A stretch of DNA of 64,000 nt from Pseudomonas sp. WS 5079. GTDB taxonomy: Bacteria; Pseudomonadota; Gammaproteobacteria; Pseudomonadales; Pseudomonadaceae. The stretch is taken from positions 354,889 to 418,888 of the forward strand of contig NZ_JAAQWN010000007.1 of NCBI RefSeq assembly GCF_012985465.1. The letters run 5' to 3'. Positions within the stretch are counted from its first letter, which is position 1, and every line of letters starts with the position of its first letter. Under the pieces are notes generated by a model. The model was not told the origin of the DNA, made no database searches, and was given only the letters and a program-made list of their open reading frames with translations. This document shows positions 1 through 8,580 of this stretch, in pieces. A program made the position numbers and the translations under genes.

Positions 1-221
1 AACGGGCGGCCCATGTGATGAGCCTGGTACGCCAGGTGCGCGGTGGCGAAGTCTATGACAGCCGCTTCGGTGTGCGCATGCGCGGTGAAGGACCGTTTGC
101 CGACCTGCTGGCGCAACGATTTGCCAAGGCGATCAAGCGCTTGGGGCTTGACCGGCGGGAGGGCTTCAATCTCGATTGCAGTGCATTCTGTCCACCCGGC
201 AGGCAGCTGGCTTTGTTGTAG
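1..221 (+). CDS. PA0069-type radical SAM protein, C-terminal fragment
   Basis: The frame is open from the left edge (codons in phase from base 3) and closes at a TAG at 219-221, so about 72 C-terminal residues are visible. The segment with VYDSRFGVRMRGEGPFADL and the downstream SAFCPPGRQ resembles the tail of the PA0069-family radical SAM proteins (SplB-like) of Pseudomonas. The CxxxCxxC cluster that would bind the iron-sulfur centre lies outside the window, so the family call rests on the C-terminus alone. The gene is followed by a 10-bp inverted repeat that could end its transcript. Confidence 0.6.
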   Translation, partial: RAAHVMSLVRQVRGGEVYDSRFGVRMRGEGPFADLLAQRFAKAIKRLGLDRREGFNLDCSAFCPPGRQLALL

Positions 222-234
222 ACTGATACAAATG

Positions 235-285
235 CGCGGGTTTCCCGGCCAGGGTAGTCGCGTTTTGATATCACTGAAACCCGCG
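235..285 (+). terminator. 10-bp inverted repeat after the radical SAM gene
   Basis: CGCGGGTTTC at 235-244 is mirrored exactly by GAAACCCGCG at 276-285, with a 31-base loop. It begins 14 bases after the stop codon. There is no U-run, so it is not a canonical Rho-independent terminator; it may be a 3' stabilising stem or an operator. The rest of 222-452 shows nothing else I can name. Confidence 0.35.
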
Positions 286-452
286 AGATAGAGCGGTTGA
301 TTCAGTTTGAGTTAAGTTTCGGCAGGTACCTTGTTCATTGAGTGACTGATGGGTCGGCGGCGCTGGCTGGGTGGTTTGCATGTGTTGTTTCCCGGTGATC
401 GCGCGTCGACCTCAACTGCAAGACTCTCCTGCCCCAACCACGAGGATGAATC

Positions 453-1184
453 ATGAGTGACAAGGATAAACAGCCGTTGGCTGCGTCGGCTTCAGCCCCT
501 CACGAGGCGGAGTCCGCCGATGCAGCGCTGCAGCACATCGTTGATGGCTTTTTGCATTTCCATAACGAGGTCTTTCCCCAGCAGGAAGAGCTCTTCAAGA
601 AACTCGCCACGGCCCAGAGCCCACGGGCGATGTTTATCACCTGTGCCGACTCGCGCATTGTTCCGGAACTGATCACCCAGAGCTCCCCGGGCGATTTGTT
701 CGTCACCCGTAACGTGGGTAACGTCGTGCCGCCTTACGGGCAGATGAACGGCGGTGTGTCCACGGCCATCGAGTACGCGGTGCTGGCGCTTGGCGTGCAG
801 CACATCATCGTTTGCGGCCACTCCGATTGTGGCGCCATGCGGGCCGTGCTCAACCCCCAGAGCCTGGAAAAAATGCCCACGGTCAAAGCCTGGCTGCGCC
901 ACGCCGAGGTCGCCAAGACCATGGTCCAGGACAATTGTGATTGCGCCAATGAAGGCGAAAGCATGCAGGTGCTGACCGAAGAAAACGTCATCGCCCAGTT
1001 GCAACACTTGCGCACCCACCCCTCTGTGGCTTCGCGCATGGCCAACGGCCATTTGTTCATCCACGGCTGGATCTACAACATCGAGACCAGCGAGATCAAA
1101 GCCTACGATGCGGACCAGGCCACGTTCCGGCCGCTGAGCGGGTCCGGACCGATCCCTTCGGCGACGCCCAAAGCGCGCTTCTAA
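453..1184 (+). CDS. Beta-class carbonic anhydrase
   Basis: This 243-residue protein interconverts CO2 and bicarbonate in the cytoplasm. It carries the beta-class zinc site: C64-A-D66-S-R68 followed by H123 and C126 in the GHSDCG motif, with D66/R68 as the catalytic dyad. The N-terminus (about 25 residues) is Ala/Ser-rich and precedes the conserved fold. GAGG lies just upstream of the ATG at 453 and supports this start. The SulP transporter begins 85 bases downstream on the same strand; this carbonic anhydrase-SulP pairing matches PA0102-PA0103 of P. aeruginosa and suggests coupled bicarbonate handling. Family assignment is secure; the exact physiological role is inferred. Confidence 0.95.
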   Translation: MSDKDKQPLAASASAPHEAESADAALQHIVDGFLHFHNEVFPQQEELFKKLATAQSPRAMFITCADSRIVPELITQSSPGDLFVTRNVGNVVPPYGQMNGGVSTAIEYAVLALGVQHIIVCGHSDCGAMRAVLNPQSLEKMPTVKAWLRHAEVAKTMVQDNCDCANEGESMQVLTEENVIAQLQHLRTHPSVASRMANGHLFIHGWIYNIETSEIKAYDADQATFRPLSGSGPIPSATPKARF

Positions 1185-1269
1185 AACAATCCCCTGCCGG
1201 GTAATGCGATGGCTGCCATGGATGCAGCCAGGCCTTGCCACGCCCGGCGAATGCCTCGGGAGAGTCATC

Positions 1270-2817
1270 ATGCGTGCAGCTCAATTAAAAACAGTGCTGC
1301 CACGGGAGCTGTTGGCTTCGGTGGTGGTGTTTCTGGTGGCCCTGCCCCTGTGCATGGGGATCGCCATTGCATCCGGGATGCCACCGGCCAAGGGGCTGAT
1401 CACCGGGATTATCGGTGGCCTGGTGGTGGGCTGGCTGGCCGGTTCGCCCCTGCAAGTCAGCGGCCCGGCGGCCGGCTTGGCGGTGTTGGTGTTCGAGTTG
1501 GTGCGCCAGCACGGCATGCTGATGCTCGGGCCGATCCTGCTGTTGGCGGGCTTCCTGCAACTGGTGGCCGGGCGCCTGCGCCTGGGCTGCTGGTTCCGGG
1601 TGACGGCGCCGGCGGTGGTCTACGGCATGCTGGCGGGGATCGGGGTGTTGATCGTCCTGTCGCAAGTGCATGTGATGCTCGATGGGGCGCCCAAGCCTTC
1701 GGGGCTGGATAACCTCGCGGGCTTCCCCGCCGCAGTGGCCCAGGCCATTCCCAGCCTGGGTGGCGGGCTCGGTTGGCAAGCCGGCCTGCTGGGCTTGGCG
1801 ACCATGCTGGTGATGTGGTTGTGGGACCGGTTTCGCCCGCAAAAGCTGCGTTTTGTCCCCGGCGCATTGCTTGGCGTGGGCCTGGCGACTGTGACCAGCC
1901 TGGCGCTGGCCTTGCAGGTCAAGCGCGTGGAGGTGCCGGAAAACCTCGCCGATGCCATTGATTGGTTGCGCCCCAGCGACCTGCTGAACCTGGCCGACCC
2001 CAACCTGTTGATCGCGGCCTTCGCGGTAGCCTTTATCGCCAGTGCCGAAACGTTGCTCTCGGCGGCGGCTGTGGACCGTATGCACAACGGTCAGCGTTCG
2101 GACTTCGACAAGGAATTGTCCGCCCAGGGTGTAGGCAACATGCTATGCGGCCTGGTAGGCGCATTGCCCATGACCGGGGTGATCGTGCGCAGTTCGGCCA
2201 ACGTCCAGGCGGGGGCAACCACGCGCTTGTCGGCGATGTTCCACGGCCTTTGGCTACTGGCCTTCGTATTGCTGTTGTCGAGCGTGCTGCAAAGTATTCC
2301 GGTGGCGAGCCTGGCGGGGGTGCTGGTGTACACCGGCATCAAGCTGGTGGACCTCAAGGCGTTCCGTGGCCTGGCGCGTTATGGCCGGATGCCGATGTTC
2401 ACCTACGCCGCCACGGCCCTGGCGATCATCTTCACCGATTTGCTGACGGGAGTGCTGGTGGGCTTCGGCCTGACCCTGGTCAAACTGGCGTGGAAGGCTT
2501 CACGGTTGAAAGTCAGCCTGATCGACCTGCCCCAGGACGGTGAGATGGAGTTGCGATTGACCGGTGCGGCGACCTTTCTCAAGGTGCCCGCATTGACCCA
2601 GGTGCTGGCGACTGTGCCGGCGGGGACCACGGTGCATGTGCCGCTCAATAACCTGAGCTACGTGGATCACTCGTGCCTGGAGTTGCTGGAGGAATGGGGG
2701 CGGGCCAATGCGGCCAAGGGCTCGAAGTTGGTGATCGAGGCGCGCGGGTTGAAGCGCAGGTTGGAAGGGCGGATACGTACCACGACGCGGATTGGTTCGG
2801 CCCCGTCAGTGGGCTGA
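1270..2817 (+). CDS. SulP family inorganic anion (probably bicarbonate) transporter
   Basis: The protein has 515 residues from the ATG at 1270, which has GGGAGAG upstream; an in-frame ATG at 1204 would add 22 residues unlike the family and was not used. It starts with the SulP pattern (LVALPLCMGIAIASGMPPAKG), continues through about 10-12 hydrophobic segments, and ends with a cytoplasmic STAS domain (roughly residues 415-515). SulP proteins carry sulfate, bicarbonate or other anions. Linkage to the carbonic anhydrase gene argues for bicarbonate, but substrate cannot be read from sequence. A REP hairpin follows the stop codon and separates it from the convergent gene at 2904-3551. Confidence 0.92.
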   Translation: MRAAQLKTVLPRELLASVVVFLVALPLCMGIAIASGMPPAKGLITGIIGGLVVGWLAGSPLQVSGPAAGLAVLVFELVRQHGMLMLGPILLLAGFLQLVAGRLRLGCWFRVTAPAVVYGMLAGIGVLIVLSQVHVMLDGAPKPSGLDNLAGFPAAVAQAIPSLGGGLGWQAGLLGLATMLVMWLWDRFRPQKLRFVPGALLGVGLATVTSLALALQVKRVEVPENLADAIDWLRPSDLLNLADPNLLIAAFAVAFIASAETLLSAAAVDRMHNGQRSDFDKELSAQGVGNMLCGLVGALPMTGVIVRSSANVQAGATTRLSAMFHGLWLLAFVLLLSSVLQSIPVASLAGVLVYTGIKLVDLKAFRGLARYGRMPMFTYAATALAIIFTDLLTGVLVGFGLTLVKLAWKASRLKVSLIDLPQDGEMELRLTGAATFLKVPALTQVLATVPAGTTVHVPLNNLSYVDHSCLELLEEWGRANAAKGSKLVIEARGLKRRLEGRIRTTTRIGSAPSVG

Positions 2818-2835
2818 CGAAACCGGATAAAAAAA

Positions 2836-2878
2836 TGTGGGAGCGGCGCTGCGACGATTCGACTTGCCCGCTCCCACA
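2836..2878. repeat. REP hairpin between convergent genes
   Basis: TGTGGGAGCGG at the left pairs with CCGCTCCCACA at the right. This is a single REP-like palindrome of the fluorescens GTGGGAGCGGGCTTGCCCGC type with a diverged centre. It sits between two convergent stop codons, where it could also act as a two-way 3' end. Confidence 0.8.
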
Positions 2879-2903
2879 CTTTGTTCTGCGCCAGGCCGGA
2901 AAT

Positions 2904-3551
2904 TCAGGCTGGCTGATCCAGCTCCAACTCCACGCCCAATTGGCGCGACAGGCACGGCCAGCGCTTCCACGCGGCTTCCGTTGCCGGGCTCTTGAGCTGT
3001 TCGCGATAGGCCTCGACGGACTCCAGGGCGAAGCTCTCTTCATTGAGCATTTCATCCACCGCCAGGTGCACGGCTTCATCCAGCTGATTGGCGAAATCTT
3101 CGCCGATCAGTTGGTGGGCAATCACGTTGGCAACGGTGGTGTCTGCCGGAATCAACGGCTGGCCGAAATGCTTGATATACAGATCGTTTACTTCTTCCAC
3201 CAGTCGGTGGGCCAGGTAGGCCTCGTCCAACAGGCCGTTGAGGCCTTCATGGGCCGTCAGGATCGCCGGCGGCTGTAGAAAGAAATGCTCGGCGATTTTC
3301 AGCACCGGCTTGATCTGGCTTTCAATCCCGGCTTCCCGGGCCACGTCGTTGGCGGCGTCCAGCAGGTCCGGGACCTGGTCGATGTAGGCGGTGACGAAAC
3401 GCGTCATCACGGCATTGCGATCACCGTCGGCCAGGGAAATGGCCGAGTGCAGGTGTGGCAACTGTGCGTCCAGTTGTTTAGCCAATTGGCCGGTGGACGC
3501 TTCGTGTTGATGGGCACGGGAAATCTGCTCGCGCAATGCGGCGGTGTTCAT
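2904..3551 (-). CDS. Conserved hypothetical protein (PA0104-like)
   Basis: I recognise this as the gene that Pseudomonas genomes place beside the cox operon (PA0104 in P. aeruginosa), but no function is known to me. It encodes 215 residues from the ATG at 3551; a longer in-frame start at 3626 adds a poorly conserved-looking extension. The product has no signal peptide or membrane segment, is rich in Glu, Ala and Leu, and looks helical and cytoplasmic. It is divergent from ctaC, with 367 bases between the two starts, and convergent with the SulP gene. Confidence 0.8.
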   Translation of the reverse strand: MNTAALREQISRAHQHEASTGQLAKQLDAQLPHLHSAISLADGDRNAVMTRFVTAYIDQVPDLLDAANDVAREAGIESQIKPVLKIAEHFFLQPPAILTAHEGLNGLLDEAYLAHRLVEEVNDLYIKHFGQPLIPADTTVANVIAHQLIGEDFANQLDEAVHLAVDEMLNEESFALESVEAYREQLKSPATEAAWKRWPCLSRQLGVELELDQPA

Positions 3552-3918
3552 GAAAGCTCCAGGAATACGGGCGTAGGAAAGGGGATTGCATAAGGTAGCT
3601 CGTTTATACGAGCCCCTAAGACGCATTTGTCATAATTATTTCATGGTTATGCGCCGCTGTTATATCGAAATGCCATCGTTCGTCGGATAGGCCCTGAATC
3701 TGCTGGCCGGCCAATGCCGTTCGTCTCTTTTTACTGATTTGTCCCCACACATTGCGGGGTCGCAGTCGCTGTCTATACTCGGGTTTGTACGCAATTAGCT
3801 GATGACGCCCGACTGCATTAGGCAGGCAAGGCTTGGCGGATGTAAGCAGTTTGGAAGCCGCCCCCTTGGCCGCAGGTGCAAACCGGCGGGATAACAAGAA
3901 CGATAAGGGGAACCCGCA
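3552..3918. other. Divergent intergenic region upstream of ctaC
   Basis: No gene is visible in these 367 bases. A short palindrome (GCTCG-TTTATA-CGAGC, 3598-3613) lies near the minus-strand start, an AT-rich stretch (TCATAATTATTTCATGG) follows, and a sigma-70-like promoter for the oxidase operon is at 3752-3779. The ctaC leader would be about 130 bases. Confidence 0.6.
3752..3779 (+). promoter_or_regulatory. Candidate sigma-70-like promoter of the cta operon
   Basis: TTGCGG at 3752-3757 and TATACT at 3774-3779 are separated by 16 bases, a plausible -35/-10 pair about 140 bases upstream of ctaC. In P. aeruginosa the aa3 operon is RpoS-dependent and repressed in rich growth; the sequence alone does not tell which sigma factor is used. 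Confidence 0.4.
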
Positions 3919-5046
3919 ATGACGCGACATCCACATGTTTGGATGGGCTTACTCTTGTGGTCAGTATTCAGCCAGGCGCAAGCCGCCTGGACGGTGAATA
4001 TGGCACCAGGGGCCACTGAAGTCAGTCACGCCGTGTTCGACCTGCACATGACCATTTTCTGGATCTGTGTGGTGATCGGCATCATCGTGTTTGGCGCCAT
4101 GTTCTGGTCGATGATTGTGCATCGACGCTCCACGGGCCAGGTGGCGGCCAAGTTCCACGAAAGCACGACGGTCGAGATTCTCTGGACGGTGGTGCCCTTG
4201 CTGATCCTCGTCGCCATGGCCATTCCGGCGACCAAGACCCTGATCAACATCTACGACAGCAGTGAATCGGATATCGATATCCAGGTCACCGGCTACCAGT
4301 GGAAGTGGCACTACAAGTACCTGGGCCAGGACGTCGAGTTCTTCAGCAACCTGGCCACTCCCGCCGAGCAGATCCATAACCAGGCCACCAAGGGCGAACA
4401 CTATCTGCTGGAAGTCGACCAACCGCTGGTGCTGCCGGTGGGCGCCAAGGTGCGCTTTTTGGTGACGGCCGCCGACGTGATCCATTCGTGGTGGGTGCCG
4501 GCGTTTGCGGTCAAGCGCGATGCGATCCCAGGCTTCGTCAACGAGGCCTGGACCCGGGTCGAGAAGCCCGGCATCTACCGTGGCCAGTGCGCGGAGCTGT
4601 GCGGCAAGGATCACGGCTTCATGCCCATCGTCGTCGAGGTCAAGTCCAAGGCCGACTACGAAACCTGGCTCGGCGAGCGCAAGGAGGAGGCCGCCAAGCT
4701 CAAGGAGCTGACCTCCAAAGAGTGGACGCGTGAAGAGCTGGTGGCCCGTGGCGACAAGGTCTATCACACCACCTGCGTGGCCTGTCACCAGGCCGAAGGC
4801 CAGGGCCTACCGCCGATGTTCCCGGCGCTCAAAGGCTCGAAAATCGCCACTGGACCGGCGGCAGACCACCTGAGCATCGTCTACCACGGTAAGCCCGGCA
4901 CGGCGATGGCGGCCTTTGGCAAACAACTGTCGGAAGTCGATATTGCGGCGGTCGTGACCTACGAGCGTAACGCCTGGGGCAACAACAAAGGCGACATGGT
5001 CACGCCCAAAGACGTGCTGGCCATCAAACAGGCGGAAAGCAAATGA
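3919..5046 (+). CDS. ctaC: Cytochrome c oxidase subunit II with fused cytochrome c domain
   Basis: Subunit II of the aa3-type oxidase takes electrons from cytochrome c and passes them to heme a through CuA. The 375-residue protein has a signal sequence (1-22), two membrane helices (about 42-66 and 85-105), an aromatic patch (WKWHYKY, 128-134), and the CuA ligands H189, C224, E226, C228, H232 and M235. A C-terminal heme c domain is fused on: C286-V-A-C289-H290 with M330 as likely sixth ligand, which makes this the caa3-like architecture. AAGGGGA precedes the ATG at 3919. It is the first gene of the operon; ctaD follows after 58 bases. Confidence 0.97.
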   Translation: MTRHPHVWMGLLLWSVFSQAQAAWTVNMAPGATEVSHAVFDLHMTIFWICVVIGIIVFGAMFWSMIVHRRSTGQVAAKFHESTTVEILWTVVPLLILVAMAIPATKTLINIYDSSESDIDIQVTGYQWKWHYKYLGQDVEFFSNLATPAEQIHNQATKGEHYLLEVDQPLVLPVGAKVRFLVTAADVIHSWWVPAFAVKRDAIPGFVNEAWTRVEKPGIYRGQCAELCGKDHGFMPIVVEVKSKADYETWLGERKEEAAKLKELTSKEWTREELVARGDKVYHTTCVACHQAEGQGLPPMFPALKGSKIATGPAADHLSIVYHGKPGTAMAAFGKQLSEVDIAAVVTYERNAWGNNKGDMVTPKDVLAIKQAESK

Positions 5047-5104
5047 ACCTCTTCATTGCGTATGCCCTGAACCGCCCCGCCCATCCGCTTGCAGGAGAAC
5101 GGCC

Positions 5105-6694
5105 ATGAGCACTGTGATCGATGACCACGGTCATGCCGCTGACCACGCCCACGGTCCCGCCAAGGGCCTGATGCGCTGGGTGCTGACCACCAACCACAAA
5201 GACATCGGGACCATGTACCTGTGGTTCAGCTTCGCCATGTTCCTGCTCGGCGGCTCGTTCGCCATGGTGATCCGTGCCGAGCTGTTCCAGCCGGGCTTGC
5301 AGATCGTCGAGCCGGCGTTCTTCAACCAGATGACCACCATGCATGGCTTGATCATGGTGTTTGGCGCGGTGATGCCGGCATTTGTCGGCCTGGCCAACTG
5401 GATGATCCCACTGATGATCGGCGCGCCGGACATGGCCTTGCCGCGCATGAACAACTTCAGCTTCTGGCTGCTGCCGGCGGCGTTCCTGCTGCTGGTCTCG
5501 ACCCTGTTCACCCCCGGTGGCGGGCCGAATTTTGGCTGGACCTTCTACGCCCCGCTTTCCACCACCTACGCCCCGGAAAGCGTGACGTTCTTTATCTTTG
5601 CCATCCACCTGATGGGTATCAGCTCGATCATGGGTGCGATCAACGTGGTCGCCACCATCCTCAACCTGCGCGCACCGGGCATGACCCTGATGAAGATGCC
5701 GCTGTTCGTCTGGACCTGGCTGATCACCGCCTTCCTGCTGATTGCGGTGATGCCGGTGCTGGCCGGTTGCGTGACCATGATGCTGATGGATATCCACTTC
5801 GGCACCAGCTTCTTCAGCGCCGCTGGCGGCGGTGACCCGGTGTTGTTCCAGCATGTGTTCTGGTTCTTCGGCCACCCCGAGGTGTACATCATGATCCTGC
5901 CGGCCTTCGGTGCCGTCAGCTCGATCATCCCGACCTTTTCGCGCAAGCCGCTGTTTGGCTACACCTCGATGGTCTACGCCACGGCGAGCATCGCGTTCCT
6001 GTCGTTTATCGTGTGGGCGCACCACATGTTCGTGGTGGGTATTCCGCTGGTGGGCGAGCTGTTCTTCATGTACGCCACCCTGCTGATCGCGGTGCCCACC
6101 GGGGTCAAGGTGTTCAACTGGGTCAGCACCATGTGGCAAGGCTCGCTGACGTTCGAGACGCCCATGCTGTTTGCCGTGGCCTTTGTGATCCTGTTCACCA
6201 TCGGCGGCTTTTCCGGGCTGATGCTGGCGATTGCCCCGGCGGACTTCCAGTACCACGACACCTACTTTGTGGTGGCGCATTTCCATTACGTACTGGTGCC
6301 TGGAGCGATCTTCGGGATCTTCGCCTCGGCTTACTACTGGCTGCCGAAATGGACCGGCCATATGTACGACGAAACCCTGGGCAAGCTGCACTTCTGGCTG
6401 TCGTTCGTGGGGATGAACATGGCGTTCTTCCCGATGCACTTCGTGGGGCTGGCCGGCATGCCACGGAGGGTGCCGGACTACAACCTGCAGTTCGCCGACT
6501 TCAATATGGTGTCGTCGATTGGCGCCTTTATGTTCGGCGCCACGCAGATCTTCTTCCTGTTTATCGTGATCAAGTGCATCCGGGGCGGCAAGCCGGCGCC
6601 GGCCAAGCCGTGGGATGGCGCCGAAGGGCTGGAGTGGAGCATTCCTTCGCCGGCGCCGTATCACACCTTCACCACGCCGCCGGAGGTCAAATGA
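5105..6694 (+). CDS. ctaD: Cytochrome c oxidase subunit I (aa3 type)
   Basis: This is the catalytic subunit that holds heme a, heme a3 and CuB and pumps protons. The 529-residue protein has about 12 membrane helices and the expected motifs: HPEVY at 257-261, in which H257 and Y261 form the covalent CuB-site crosslink, the HHMFVVG segment with further CuB histidines, and the HFHYVL segment near the heme ligands. An N-terminal His-rich stretch (DDHGHAADHAHG) precedes the first helix. GGAGAA lies before the ATG at 5105. The 120 bases to ctaG contain a REPIN. Confidence 0.97.
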   Translation: MSTVIDDHGHAADHAHGPAKGLMRWVLTTNHKDIGTMYLWFSFAMFLLGGSFAMVIRAELFQPGLQIVEPAFFNQMTTMHGLIMVFGAVMPAFVGLANWMIPLMIGAPDMALPRMNNFSFWLLPAAFLLLVSTLFTPGGGPNFGWTFYAPLSTTYAPESVTFFIFAIHLMGISSIMGAINVVATILNLRAPGMTLMKMPLFVWTWLITAFLLIAVMPVLAGCVTMMLMDIHFGTSFFSAAGGGDPVLFQHVFWFFGHPEVYIMILPAFGAVSSIIPTFSRKPLFGYTSMVYATASIAFLSFIVWAHHMFVVGIPLVGELFFMYATLLIAVPTGVKVFNWVSTMWQGSLTFETPMLFAVAFVILFTIGGFSGLMLAIAPADFQYHDTYFVVAHFHYVLVPGAIFGIFASAYYWLPKWTGHMYDETLGKLHFWLSFVGMNMAFFPMHFVGLAGMPRRVPDYNLQFADFNMVSSIGAFMFGATQIFFLFIVIKCIRGGKPAPAKPWDGAEGLEWSIPSPAPYHTFTTPPEVK

Positions 6695-6723
6695 GCCCGG
6701 TCATGAAAACACTCCCGATCCCC

Positions 6724-6810
6724 TGTGGGAGCGGGCTTGCCCGCGATGGCGGCCTCAAGACCCCTGCAGAGCTTGAGGGCCTCATCGCGAAGCCAGCTCG
6801 CCCAGGTGGG
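6724..6810. repeat. REPIN inside the cta operon
   Basis: The left arm TGTGGGAGCGGGCTTGCCCG is an intact REP; the right arm (CCTCATCGCGAAGCCAGCTCGC...) is a decayed inverted copy. It fills almost the whole ctaD-ctaG gap and stops at the ctaG ribosome binding site (AGGTGGG, 6804-6810), so the mobile repeat has settled right against a translation start. Confidence 0.85.
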
Positions 6811-6814
6811 CGCC

Positions 6815-7366
6815 ATGGCTGACTCCGTCCCTCTCAACCGCCTGGTCACGCGCCTGCTGATCCTGGTGCTGGCGATGTTCGCCTTCGGTTTTGCCCTGGT
6901 GCCGATCTACGACGTGATGTGCAAGGCGTTCGGCATCAACGGCAAGACCGCGGGGCAGTACGAAGGCTCGCAGGTGGTCGATCCGTCACGTCAGATACGG
7001 GTGCAATTCCTGTCGACCAATGCCATCGATATGGTCTGGGAATTCCACTCCAAGGCCGACGAAATCGTGGTCCACCCCGGTGCGGTCAACGAGATGGTGT
7101 TCGTGGCCTTCAACCCCACCGACAAGCCGATGACCGCCCAGGCGATCCCGAGTATTTCCCCGGCCGAAGCGGCGATGTACTTCCACAAGACCGAGTGCTT
7201 TTGCTTCACCCAGCAAGTGCTGCAGCCGGGAGAGCGCATCGAGATGCCGGTGCGCTTCATTGTCGATCGCGACATGCCCAAGGATGTGAAGCATTTGACC
7301 CTGGCGTACACGCTGTTCGATATCACTGCGCGCCAACCGCCCGTGGCTGTCCATACCGGCGGCTAG
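6815..7366 (+). CDS. ctaG: Cytochrome c oxidase assembly protein CtaG/Cox11
   Basis: CtaG inserts copper into the CuB site of subunit I. The 183-residue protein has one N-terminal membrane anchor (about 10-30), a conserved Cys at 36 (DVMCKAFG) and the copper-binding CFCF motif at 128-131, with a periplasmic beta-domain. The ATG at 6815 has AGGTGGG just upstream; the in-frame ATG at 6725 would translate the REPIN and was rejected. ctaE follows after 34 bases. Confidence 0.96.
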   Translation: MADSVPLNRLVTRLLILVLAMFAFGFALVPIYDVMCKAFGINGKTAGQYEGSQVVDPSRQIRVQFLSTNAIDMVWEFHSKADEIVVHPGAVNEMVFVAFNPTDKPMTAQAIPSISPAEAAMYFHKTECFCFTQQVLQPGERIEMPVRFIVDRDMPKDVKHLTLAYTLFDITARQPPVAVHTGG

Positions 7367-7400
7367 GCGTGCCTGCGGGCTCGATTAGGAGAACGGATAC

Positions 7401-8288
7401 ATGTCGACTCATGATACGTACTACGTACCAGCGCAAAGCAAATGGCCAATAATTGCCACGTTTGGGCTGTTGATCACCGTGTATGGCCTGGGTGTGTGGT
7501 TCAACGACCTCAAGGCGGCCCGCCCGGAATCCCACGGCCCGCTGATCTTTTTCGTCGGCAGCCTGCTGCTGGCCTACATGATGTTTGGCTGGTTTGGCGC
7601 GGTGATCAAGGAAAGCCGCGCCGGGTTGTACAGCGCGCAGATGGACCGCTCATTCCGCTGGGGCATGACCTGGTTCATCTTTTCCGAGGTGATGTTTTTT
7701 ATCGCGTTCTTTGGTGCGCTGTTCTATGTGCGGCATATGTCGGCGCCGTGGCTGGCCGGTGAAGGCTCCAAGGGCATTGCCCATATGCTGTGGCCCAATT
7801 TCGAGTTTGCCTGGCCGCTGCTCAACAACCCGGACCCCAAGCTGTTCCCGGCGCCGGAAGGCACCATCAGCCCGTGGGGCCTGCCGTTGGTCAATACCAT
7901 CTTGCTGGTGAGTTCCAGCGTGACCATCACCATCGCCCACCATGCCCTGCGCAAGGGGCACCGCGGTGCGCTGAAGATCTGGCTGGCGATCACCGTGTTG
8001 CTGGGGTTGGCGTTTCTCGGGTTCCAGGCCGAGGAATATATCCACGCCTATAAAGAACTGGGCCTGACGCTGGGCTCGGGGGTGTATGGCGCGACGTTCT
8101 TCATGCTGACCGGCTTTCACGGTGCCCACGTGACCATCGGCACGATCATTTTGTTCGTGATGCTGATGCGCATCCTCAAGGGGCATTTCAATGCCGAGCA
8201 CCAGTTCGGTTTCGAGGCGGCCAGTTGGTATTGGCACTTTGTCGACGTGGTGTGGATCGGTCTGTTTTTCTTCGTCTACGTGCTGTAG
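7401..8288 (+). CDS. ctaE: Cytochrome c oxidase subunit III
   Basis: Subunit III stabilises the aa3 oxidase and supports proton uptake. The 295-residue protein shows seven hydrophobic segments, the conserved acidic residue context RWGMTWFIFSEVMFF near 85-100, and the C-terminal HFVDVVWIGLF signature of the family. TAGGAGAA lies before the ATG at 7401. It is the last structural subunit gene; a small minus-strand gene is packed immediately after the stop. Confidence 0.97.
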   Translation: MSTHDTYYVPAQSKWPIIATFGLLITVYGLGVWFNDLKAARPESHGPLIFFVGSLLLAYMMFGWFGAVIKESRAGLYSAQMDRSFRWGMTWFIFSEVMFFIAFFGALFYVRHMSAPWLAGEGSKGIAHMLWPNFEFAWPLLNNPDPKLFPAPEGTISPWGLPLVNTILLVSSSVTITIAHHALRKGHRGALKIWLAITVLLGLAFLGFQAEEYIHAYKELGLTLGSGVYGATFFMLTGFHGAHVTIGTIILFVMLMRILKGHFNAEHQFGFEAASWYWHFVDVVWIGLFFFVYVL

Positions 8289-8292
8289 CGAT

Positions 8293-8496
8293 TTACCAGG
8301 GGGCGTGGGAAACCAGCTGGCCGCTGAAGAACCCCCAGGTGATCAGCGCCAGGGTGATCACGGCCAGTACTACACGCACGGTCAAGGCGGTGACGAGGCG
8401 ATTGGAGTGGCCCTCGTCCTTGACCAGGAAGAACAAGCCACTGAACAGGCTCACAACGGTAGCGATCAGCATCAGGGCGATAGCGGCTTTGAGCAT
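8293..8496 (-). CDS. Twin-transmembrane protein (DUF2909 family)
   Basis: The 67-residue product is nearly all membrane: helix one at about 3-25, a short polar loop (KDEGHSNR), and helix two at about 34-58. This size, loop and two-helix layout match the DUF2909 twin-transmembrane family, which accompanies the cox locus in Pseudomonas. It is transcribed against the operon, four bases from the ctaE stop codon. Role unknown; an oxidase accessory role is inferred from position only. Confidence 0.8.
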   Translation of the reverse strand: MLKAAIALMLIATVVSLFSGLFFLVKDEGHSNRLVTALTVRVVLAVITLALITWGFFSGQLVSHAPW

Positions 8497-8580
8497 GGTC
8501 AGGCTCCAGGGCTCTTATTTTGAGGGGCGGGCAATGAGATTCAGTATAGCCAGCACAGCATCGACCTTCGCGGTAACGCC

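Noticed and set aside
5024..6664. 546-codon open frame opposite ctaD
   Set aside because: It is antisense to a gene with all catalytic motifs, has a His/Arg/Gln-rich composition typical of the reverse of GC-rich coding DNA, and no start signal.
6725..6814. N-terminal extension of CtaG beginning MGAGLPAM
   Set aside because: This peptide comes from reading REP sequence. The same MGAGLPA start occurs before the M16 gene (46640) and near 12510, 17591 and 40467, always in REPs, so none is a protein start.
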